A stretch of DNA of 11,161 nucleotides, taken from assembly GCA_944385455.1 (NCBI GenBank), contig CALWXI010000048.1, positions 1 to 11,161 on the forward strand, read 5' to 3'. Both the position numbers and the translations under genes were made by a program. Positions 6,719-11,161 of the stretch are shown here, in pieces (the first letter of the stretch is position 1; every line of letters begins with the position of its first letter). Below the pieces are notes generated by a model. It did no database searches. It was not told the DNA's origin and saw only the letters and a program-made list of their open reading frames with translations. This DNA is from an uncultured Oscillospiraceae bacterium. GTDB lineage: Bacteria; Bacillota; Clostridia; Oscillospirales; Oscillospiraceae.

Positions 6719-6798
6719 CTTGATCCATCTCCTTTTTTATATTTTACGTGGTATTTTATGAAATCTCTGAAGTCATATCCGGAATGCGCGGCACGTTT

Positions 6799-7626
6799 TT
6801 ATGTAGTCCGTGCTTTCCGCGAGGCCTCCGACGCGTAGGCCGCGGCGCTCTGTCCGGCCGTCAGACCCTCTCCGGCGGCCTTGGACACCTGCAGCGGACC
6901 TCCGGTGCAGTCGCCGGCGGCGAAGAGCCCCGGCAGATTGGTGGCCATCCGGCGGTCCGTTTTCACGTAGCCGCCCTCCATCTCCAATCCCGGGAACAGG
7001 TCCGTGGGAGCCATGGCGGGCCGCAGCAGAAACACCCCGTCCACCGCCTGCGTCACGCCGTCGCAGGTGATCTCCTCCACCTGCGCCCCGCCCCGGATCT
7101 CGCAGTGCCTGGGCCGGTGGAAGTAGGTGACGGTGCAGCCGATGCCCTGAAGGAACTCCGCCTCCCGCTTCGCCGTGGGGGTATCGCCCACCACCGCCAC
7201 GGACCGGCCCCGGTAGAGCATTCCATCGCAGGTGGCGCAGTAGCTGACGCCCCGGCCCAGGAACTCGGCCTCGCCGGGAAATTTCTTGCCCCGGGCCACC
7301 CCCGCCGCCAGAATCAGGGCGGAGGCATGCTCCATGTCGCTGCCGATGCCCACGTACCACTGCCCGCCGGAGGGCAGGGCGCTGACCACCCGGCCGTCCC
7401 GGAATTCCGCCCCGGCCTTTTCCGCGTGGCGGCGCATGGTCTCCAGCATCTCCCGGCCGGAAAGCCCCGGCAGCCCCAGGTAGTTGTCCACCCGCTCGGA
7501 CTTCCACAGGGGATTTTCCTCCAGAGGGTTGCTCACCACCAGGACGCTGCGGCCCCGGGCCCGGACGTTCACCGCCGCGGACAGCCCCGCCGGGCCGCCG
7601 CCGATGACCAGCACGTCATAGGACAT
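6799..7626 (-). CDS. Thioredoxin-reductase-like flavoprotein, NADPH motifs missing (FFTR-like)
   Basis: This 275-residue FAD protein is shorter than classical TrxB (about 310). The FAD motif GGGPAGLSAA is at 9-18, the redox-active CATCD at 130-134 (Cys130, Cys133), and the second FAD motif AAGDCTGGPLQVSKAAGEG at 236-254. In classical TrxB the NADPH domain has GxGxxA and HRRxxxR. Here the sequence is VAVVGDTPTAKREAEFL (143-159) and TYFHRPRHCEI (167-177), so both are degraded. This resembles the ferredoxin-dependent flavin thioredoxin reductases of clostridia, which do not use pyridine nucleotides. Ferredoxin as donor is an inference. The start overlaps the upstream arsR-type gene by 11 bases, and thioredoxin follows downstream, so its partner is probably that thioredoxin. 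Confidence 0.85.
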   Translation of the reverse strand: MSYDVLVIGGGPAGLSAAVNVRARGRSVLVVSNPLEENPLWKSERVDNYLGLPGLSGREMLETMRRHAEKAGAEFRDGRVVSALPSGGQWYVGIGSDMEHASALILAAGVARGKKFPGEAEFLGRGVSYCATCDGMLYRGRSVAVVGDTPTAKREAEFLQGIGCTVTYFHRPRHCEIRGGAQVEEITCDGVTQAVDGVFLLRPAMAPTDLFPGLEMEGGYVKTDRRMATNLPGLFAAGDCTGGPLQVSKAAGEGLTAGQSAAAYASEASRKARTT

Positions 7627-7915
7627 AGATCTCCGCCTCCTCTTCCATCAGATCCGCCACCAGCCGGGCCACCCGGGGGGAGGCGGCGTGATAATAGACC
7701 TCATTGCCCGACCGCTCCGCGCTGACGGCTCCCGCCGCCCGGAGCTTCTGCAGATGCTGGGAGATGCACGACTGGGACGTGCCGATGCTGCGTTCGAGGC
7801 AGCTGACGTTGCGGCAGCCCATGGTCAGCAGCCCGTGAACGATCCGCAGCCGCACCGGGTGGGACAGCGCCTTCAAAAGCGCCGCGCAGCCCTCATAGTC
7901 GATCTCCTTTTCCAT
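7616..7915 (-). CDS. ArsR/SmtB-family transcriptional regulator
   Basis: This 99-residue winged-helix dimer-type repressor is typical in length. The core is LKALSHPVRLRIVHGLL (14-30), the recognition region SIGTSQSCISQHLQKLRAAG (43-62) and the wing SAERSGNEVYYH (65-76). Cysteines are at 10, 34, 39 and 50. The usual ELCVCDL metal motif is not present as such, so the signal could be a metal, a persulfide or thiol oxidation. The gene is first in a unit with the thioredoxin-reductase-like gene (11-base overlap) and thioredoxin, which favours a thiol or redox signal. The ribosome site is weak (GGTGAG close to the ATG). A perfect palindrome 37 bases upstream is the likely self-operator. Confidence 0.92.
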   Translation of the reverse strand: MEKEIDYEGCAALLKALSHPVRLRIVHGLLTMGCRNVSCLERSIGTSQSCISQHLQKLRAAGAVSAERSGNEVYYHAASPRVARLVADLMEEEAEIYVL

Positions 7916-7952
7916 GGTCTCACCGCCCCTTCGCTGGTTGATTGCGGTATTA

Positions 7953-7968
7953 GAATATCATGATATTC
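7953..7968. promoter_or_regulatory. Palindromic operator, probably for the ArsR-type repressor
   Basis: GAATATCATGATATTC is a perfect 16-base palindrome, the AT-rich dyad form bound by ArsR/SmtB repressors. Looser symmetry (GCGGT at 7944-7948 and ACCGC at 7972-7976) flanks it. It lies 38-53 bases upstream of the regulator start, and minus-strand -10-like sequences (TATTCT, TAATAC) overlap its edge. I could not assign an exact promoter. On the other side it is about 50 bases before the rpe promoter. Confidence 0.7.
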
Positions 7969-8017
7969 GAAACCGCGAAGTCGTTTTTGCAACAGGCAAA
8001 AAATGTTTGGCCCTCGG

Positions 8018-8046
8018 TTGCTTTTCCACCGGGAGTCTGCTACACT
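8018..8046 (+). promoter_or_regulatory. Predicted promoter for rpe and downstream genes
   Basis: TTGCTT (8018-8023) and TACACT (8041-8046) are separated by 17 bases, with TGC before the -10 (extended -10). The predicted start is near 8053, about 200 bases before the rpe ATG. Confidence 0.75.
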
Positions 8047-8059
8047 GGACATGCAAAAC

Positions 8060-8082
8060 GGGAGCCGGCGATGCCGGCTCCC
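8060..8082 (+). other. Perfect hairpin at the 5' end of the rpe transcript
   Basis: GGGAGCCGGC (8060-8069) pairs perfectly with 8073-8082 over a GAT loop, beginning about 7 bases after the predicted transcript start. On the plus strand it is followed by TATTCG, not a U run, so it is not a clear terminator in that direction; on the minus strand it is followed by GTTTTGC. It may protect the 5' end of the message. Confidence 0.5.
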
Positions 8083-8093
8083 TATTCGAAAAA

Positions 8094-8229
8094 GCGGCGG
8101 CGCGTTCCCGGGGGAGGGGCGCTGCGCGGGGCTTGGCAGAAGGCGCCGGGCCGCTTGCGCCATCCTATGCGCCGCCGTGTGTCCCCGCCACCGGCCGCCG
8201 CGGGCCCGTCCCCCGGCGAGCCGGCGGGC
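8094..8229 (+). other. GC-rich structured 5' leader of rpe
   Basis: This stretch has no convincing gene. A long-range stem pairs 8094-8103 with 8143-8154 (ten pairs, a GG bulge). A second stem pairs GCCCG (8204-8208) with CGGGC (8225-8229), and CCGG (8213-8216) with CCGG (8221-8224), ending 8 bases before the ribosome site. I recognise no riboswitch or known small RNA. The in-frame extension upstream of rpe is low-complexity Arg/Pro/Gly and unlike the enzyme. Confidence 0.4.
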
Positions 8230-8253
8230 GCAGCAAAAAAAGGAGGCTTTTTC

Positions 8254-8898
8254 ATGGTAAAGATCGCGCCGTCCATTCTCTCCGCCGACTTTGCGAATCT
8301 GGAACGGGAGATCGGGCGCATCTCCGACGCCGATTACGTCCACGTGGACGTGATGGACGGCGTGTTCGTGCCCAACATCACCATCGGCATCCCGGTGGTG
8401 CGGTGCATCCGCCCGGTGACGAAGCTGCCGCTGGACGTGCACCTCATGATCGTCCGGCCGGTGCGGTACGTGGAGGCCTTCTGCGACGCCGGAGCGGACA
8501 TCGTGACGGTGCACGTGGAATCCGACACCCCCGATGAGATCCGCGCCGCCCTGGACAAGATCCACGCCCGGGGCGGGCGGGCCGGCATCGTCCTCAGCCC
8601 CGGCACCCCCGCCCAGGCGGCGGAGCCCTTCCTGGAGCACGTGGACATGATCCTGGCCATGACGGTGGAGCCGGGCTTCGGCGGCCAGTCCTTTATGGCG
8701 GACATGATGCCCAAGGTGGCGGCCCTGCGGGCCATGATCGACGCGCGGAACCCCGGCTGCGAGCTGGAGGTGGACGGCGGCGTGGACCCCGTCACCTGCC
8801 GCGCCTGCATCCAGGCGGGGGCCAACGTGCTGGTGGCGGGCAGCGCCGTGTACACGGCTCCGGACACCCCGGCCCGGATCCGGGAGCTTCGGGGGTGA
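8254..8898 (+). CDS. rpe: Ribulose-phosphate 3-epimerase
   Basis: This 214-residue TIM-barrel enzyme of normal length interconverts D-ribulose 5-phosphate and D-xylulose 5-phosphate in the non-oxidative pentose phosphate pathway. Signatures are APSILSADF (5-13), HVDVMDGVFVPNITIG (30-45), DVHLM (61-65), EPGFGGQ (139-145), VDGGV (173-177) and GSAVY (196-200). Expected metal and catalytic residues are His30, Asp32, His63 and Asp174. AAAAGGAGG sits 7 bases before the ATG, which fixes the start; the frame is open upstream to 7960 but that part is leader. The stop overlaps a GTG start of the next gene (GTGA, 8895-8898), so the downstream PLP enzyme is probably translationally coupled. Confidence 0.97.
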   Translation: MVKIAPSILSADFANLEREIGRISDADYVHVDVMDGVFVPNITIGIPVVRCIRPVTKLPLDVHLMIVRPVRYVEAFCDAGADIVTVHVESDTPDEIRAALDKIHARGGRAGIVLSPGTPAQAAEPFLEHVDMILAMTVEPGFGGQSFMADMMPKVAALRAMIDARNPGCELEVDGGVDPVTCRACIQAGANVLVAGSAVYTAPDTPARIRELRG

Positions 8899-9881
8899 GG
8901 GCCATGGTACTTCCCCGTCTCTCCCTGGGGCATTACCCCACTCCGCTGGTGCGCCTGGACGCCGTCAGCGCAAAATACGGCCGCAGCATCTGGATGAAGC
9001 GGGACGACCTGTGCGGCGTGGCTCTGGGGGGCAACAAGGTCCGCAAGCTGGAATACCTCCTGGCCCAGGCCAAGGCGGATGGCTGCGACACGGTTCTCAC
9101 CACCGGCGGCGCTCAGTCCAACCACGCCGCCCTCACCGCCGCCTGCGCCGCCCGGCTGGGGATGGAGTGCCATCTCCTGCTCAAGGCCCGGGGCGTCACG
9201 GCCCTTCGGGGCAACCTGATCCTGGACCGCCTCTTCGGCGCCCGCGTCCGCTTCCTGGATACCGACTCCTACGACGACATCTACGCGGAGATGGACCGCC
9301 TGACAGCGGAGCTGGCCGCGGCGGGCCGCAAGGCGTACGCCGTCCCCCTGGGCGGGTCCACCCCTCTGGGGGCCATGGGCTATGTCCGGGCGGTCCGGGA
9401 GCTCTCCGCCCAATGCGCCGCCCAGAGGTGCCGCCCGGGGTGCCTGGTGTCGGCCGCCGGCTCCGGCGGCACCACGGCGGGACTGCTGACGGGCGTGCGG
9501 GCGTACCTCCCCGGCGTCTGCGCCGTGGGGGTGGCGGTGGACGACCAGCCCTTCGAGGCCATCGTGGCGGAGCTGGCCGATGGGGCCGCCACGCTGCTGG
9601 ACGGTCCCGCCCCGGCCCGCGCCGGGGACTTCCGGCTGCTGCATCACGCGGGCCCGGGCTACGCCGTGCCGGACCCGGCGGACACCCGCCGCATTCAGGA
9701 GCTGGCCCGGCTGGAGGGCATTTTGCTGGACCCGGTGTACACCGGCAAGGCCTGGTCCGGGATGCTGGACGCCCTGGACGGCCTGCCGGAGGGGGACGTC
9801 GTGTTCTTCCACACCGGCGGCGCGGCGGCGCTGTTCGCCGTGGACCTGCCGGGGCTGGAGTCCCCCGGCGCAAACCCGTAA
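8895..9881 (+). CDS. D-cysteine desulfhydrase / ACC deaminase family PLP enzyme
   Basis: This 328-residue fold-type II PLP protein matches the family that splits D-cysteine into pyruvate, H2S and ammonia or deaminates 1-aminocyclopropane-1-carboxylate. Visible motifs are GHYPTPLVRL (12-21), KRDDLCGVALGGNKVRKLEY (35-54) with the PLP lysine Lys48, GGAQSNHAA (71-79), the phosphate loop AAGSGGTTAGL (187-197), DPVYTGKAW (279-287) and HTGGAAALF (306-314). ACC deaminases have Glu and Leu in VYEGK and HLGG; here these are Thr283 and Thr307, favouring D-cysteine desulfhydrase-type activity. GTG at 8895 has GGGAG 8 bases upstream and overlaps the rpe stop. An ATG at 8904 is an alternative start, three codons shorter. 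recR follows after 15 bases. Confidence 0.88.
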   Translation: MRAMVLPRLSLGHYPTPLVRLDAVSAKYGRSIWMKRDDLCGVALGGNKVRKLEYLLAQAKADGCDTVLTTGGAQSNHAALTAACAARLGMECHLLLKARGVTALRGNLILDRLFGARVRFLDTDSYDDIYAEMDRLTAELAAAGRKAYAVPLGGSTPLGAMGYVRAVRELSAQCAAQRCRPGCLVSAAGSGGTTAGLLTGVRAYLPGVCAVGVAVDDQPFEAIVAELADGAATLLDGPAPARAGDFRLLHHAGPGYAVPDPADTRRIQELARLEGILLDPVYTGKAWSGMLDALDGLPEGDVVFFHTGGAAALFAVDLPGLESPGANP

Positions 9882-9896
9882 AGGAGCATCTGACCT

Positions 9897-10496
9897 ATGG
9901 AATACTTCCCCGCACCTCTGGAAAAGCTGGTGGAGCAGTTTGCCCGTCTGCCGGGCATCGGCGGCAAGTCCGCCCAGCGGCTGGCCTTCCATATCCTGTC
10001 CCTCCCGGAGGAAGAAGCTCGGGAATTCGCCGAGGCCATTCTGGACGCCAAGCGCAGCGTCACCTGCTGCCCGGTGTGCCGGAACTTCACCGCCGGGGGC
10101 CTGTGCCCCATCTGCGCCTCCCCCAAGCGGGACGGCTCCGTGATCTGCGTGGTGGCGGACCCCCGGGACGTGGCGGCCATCGAGCGCAGCCGGGAGTACA
10201 ACGGCCGCTATCACGTCCTCCACGGCGTGATCTCCCCCATGAACCACGTGGGTCCCGACGACCTTTCCATCAAGCCCCTGGTGGAGCGGGTGGCCCAGGG
10301 GGACGTGCAGGAGGTCATCATGGCCACCAACCCCGACACCGAGGGCGAGGCCACGGCCATGTACATCGCCCGGCTGCTGCGGCCCTTCGGCGTGCGGGTG
10401 ACCCGCCTGGCCTACGGCATTCCCGTGGGCGGCCACCTGGAGTTTGCCGACGACGCCACGCTGATGCGGGCGCTGGAGGGACGCCGTGACATCTGA
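9897..10496 (+). CDS. recR: Recombination mediator protein RecR
   Basis: RecR works with RecF/RecO to load RecA at single-strand gaps. The 199-residue length is normal. Domains in order are a helix-hairpin-helix (LPGIGGKSAQRLAFHIL, 18-34), a four-cysteine zinc motif (Cys58, 61, 70, 73), a Toprim domain beginning ICVVADPRDVAAIE (83-96) and containing ATNPDTEGEATAMYIA (143-158), and the C-terminal motif GIPVGGHLEFAD (174-185), where His180 replaces the commoner Asp. AAAGGAG lies about 10 bases before the ATG. In many bacteria recR follows dnaX-ybaB; here it is the third gene after rpe and the PLP enzyme, and ends at a hairpin at 10505. Confidence 0.97.
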   Translation: MEYFPAPLEKLVEQFARLPGIGGKSAQRLAFHILSLPEEEAREFAEAILDAKRSVTCCPVCRNFTAGGLCPICASPKRDGSVICVVADPRDVAAIERSREYNGRYHVLHGVISPMNHVGPDDLSIKPLVERVAQGDVQEVIMATNPDTEGEATAMYIARLLRPFGVRVTRLAYGIPVGGHLEFADDATLMRALEGRRDI

Positions 10497-10504
10497 ATCC
10501 CCCA

Positions 10505-10529
10505 GCCCCCGGCCGTTCCGGCCGGGGGC
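10505..10529 (+). terminator. Probable terminator after recR
   Basis: An 11-pair perfect GC stem (10505-10515 with 10519-10529) with a TTC loop starts 8 bases after the recR stop. The following CTCTTGCGT is only weakly U-rich, so efficiency is uncertain. The next promoter's -35 begins 4 bases after the stem. Confidence 0.7.
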
Positions 10530-10532
10530 CTC

Positions 10533-10561
10533 TTGCGTCCCCGAATACCTTCTGTTATACT
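10533..10561 (+). promoter_or_regulatory. Predicted promoter of the small membrane-protein gene
   Basis: TTGCGT (10533-10538) and TATACT (10556-10561) are 17 bases apart, with TGT before the -10 (extended -10). The predicted start is near 10568, about 20 bases before the chosen ATG at 10589. Confidence 0.75.
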
Positions 10562-10588
10562 GAAAAAAAGACATTGGGGGGATGCCTG

Positions 10589-10900
10589 ATGAAGCGCAGA
10601 CAGCTTTTCGCCGCGGCGGCCGCCGTGCTGGCCGTGGCGTGCCTCACCGTGTTCCTGGAGCTGCGGACCTACCGTGTCCGGCCGGACCGGTCCAACCTGG
10701 CCCGGTGCGTCACGGAGTTCTACAACCGGGGCTATTCCGGCACCTACGACCCCATCCTGACCCTCTGCGGCTCCGTCACCCTGGGCCGGGAGACCATCGT
10801 GGCGCTGGACCTGGACGGGAAGCTGGGCCGGGTGCTGCTGGAGGAGAACCCCCTGGGCTGGTACAAGAGCACGGGCCTGGGCTGCGGCGGTGGGATCTGA
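10589..10900 (+). CDS. Small membrane-anchored protein of unknown function
   Basis: I do not recognise this 103-residue protein. It has a positively charged start (MKRRQ), a hydrophobic helix (about 6-23, LFAAAAAVLAVACLTVFL) and then a hydrophilic domain, so it is probably anchored with the C-terminal part outside the cell. Cys18 follows AVA, which is only a poor lipobox, so a lipoprotein is unlikely but possible. Further cysteines are at 40, 60 and 99, and the end is Gly-rich (GLGCGGGI). GGGGGGA lies about 6 bases before the ATG. A TTG at 10574 would add five residues, and an ATG at 10582 opens another frame whose product is Arg/Pro/Gly-rich and looks spurious. It has its own promoter and terminator, so it is likely expressed alone. 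Confidence 0.65.
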   Translation: MKRRQLFAAAAAVLAVACLTVFLELRTYRVRPDRSNLARCVTEFYNRGYSGTYDPILTLCGSVTLGRETIVALDLDGKLGRVLLEENPLGWYKSTGLGCGGGI

Positions 10901-10905
10901 AGAAC

Positions 10906-10942
10906 AAAAGGCGGGGACGCGCGCTGCGCGTCCCCGCCTTTT
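10906..10942. terminator. Strong bidirectional terminator
   Basis: A 17-pair perfect stem (10906-10922 with 10926-10942) closes a GCT loop, with AAAA at its base on the left and TTTTT on the right. It lies between the small-protein stop (10900) and the stop of the opposing SLH gene (10952) and can serve both. Confidence 0.92.
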
Positions 10943-10951
10943 TCCGTCCGT

Positions 10952-11161
10952 TTACATGAGGTTGTAGAGGATCTTGGCCATCTGGCCCCGGGTGACGTTG
11001 TTATTGGGCCGGAAGGTGCCGTCGGTGTAGCCGCCGATGACGCCCTGGGCCGCCATGGTCTGGATGTAGTAGGCGGCGTAGGCGGGGATGGAGGCGGCGT
11101 CGGAGAAGGTCAGCTCCGCGGTGGCGTAGCCCTTTTCCTGGGTGCGGCCGATCATGGTGGC
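10952..11161 (-). CDS. SLH-domain cell-surface protein (C-terminal end only)
   Basis: Only the last 69 codons are in the window; the gene enters from beyond 11161. The visible part is one S-layer-homology repeat: LTFSDAASIPAYAAYYIQTM, then AAQGVIGGYTDGTFRPNNNV and TRGQMAKILYNLM ending at TAA. SLH repeats bind pyruvylated secondary cell-wall polymer and anchor exported proteins to the wall. They usually occur in threes, so more repeats are expected upstream. An internal Met (codon at 11155-11153) is not a convincing start because the frame is still open and the repeat begins before it. What the rest of the protein does cannot be told from here. Confidence 0.9.
   Translation of the reverse strand, partial: ATMIGRTQEKGYATAELTFSDAASIPAYAAYYIQTMAAQGVIGGYTDGTFRPNNNVTRGQMAKILYNLM

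Noticed and set aside
8060..8082. Intrinsic terminator just after the rpe promoter
   Set aside because: The stem is perfect but is followed by TATTCG on the plus strand, without a U run, so I listed it as a leader hairpin.
8334..10574. Very long open frame on the minus strand opposite rpe, the PLP enzyme and recR
   Set aside because: Its product is low-complexity Gly/Ala/His/Arg-rich. The opposite strand encodes three well-recognised proteins, and long antisense frames are expected in GC-rich DNA.
10582..10959. Alternative 125-codon frame overlapping the small membrane-protein gene
   Set aside because: Its translation is Arg/Pro/Gly-rich without structure and runs through the terminator, while the other frame has a clear N-terminal membrane helix and stops before it.

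Overview
The window looks like chromosomal DNA from a high-G+C, anaerobic clostridial bacterium, most plausibly an Oscillospiraceae-type gut anaerobe. The reasons are the clostridial rnf gene order (C-D-G-E), an S-layer-homology (SLH) protein, an ECF-transporter S component, a pyridine-nucleotide-free type of thioredoxin reductase, strong AAGGAGG ribosome sites and sigma-A promoters with 17-base spacers. No mobile element, CRISPR array, tRNA or rRNA gene was seen. The genes look like ordinary core and metabolic genes rather than an island.

Layout. (1) Bases 1-3140, minus strand: rnfC-rnfD-rnfG-rnfE (rnfE cut by the window edge), the start of an Rnf ferredoxin:NAD+ oxidoreductase operon, with ATGA overlaps between C/D and D/G. 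(2) 3141-3482: an AT-rich divergent control region with a promoter on each strand, phased A/T tracts and a hairpin in the rnf leader. (3) 3483-4271, plus: a DUF975-type membrane protein. (4) 4323-6349: a vitamin-type ECF S component (minus) divergent from a MocR-type GntR/aminotransferase regulator (plus). The regulator has glutamine where the PLP lysine should be. (5) 6401-7915, minus: arsR-type regulator, thioredoxin-reductase-like flavoprotein and thioredoxin, with a perfect 16-base palindrome upstream. (6) 7916-8253: operator, then a promoter and a roughly 200-base structured leader for rpe. (7) 8254-10496, plus: rpe, a D-cysteine desulfhydrase-like PLP enzyme and recR, tightly packed. (8) 10589-10900, plus: a small membrane-anchored protein of unknown function with its own promoter. 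(9) 10952-11161, minus: the C-terminal end of an SLH-domain protein.

How it fits together. Rnf couples reduced ferredoxin to NAD+ and an ion gradient. The thioredoxin reductase lacks recognisable NADPH-binding motifs, so it may also draw on ferredoxin, and the adjacent cysteine-bearing ArsR-type protein may control this thiol system. The ECF S component next to a MocR-type regulator suggests regulated uptake of a vitamin, possibly B6. Three of the convergent gene junctions carry compact inverted repeats with A and T runs on the two sides that can terminate transcription from both directions.

The observations most worth checking are the Lys-to-Gln change in the MocR-type regulator, the missing NADPH motifs in the thioredoxin reductase, and the predicted ArsR operator. 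I did not see a clearly novel multi-gene system.
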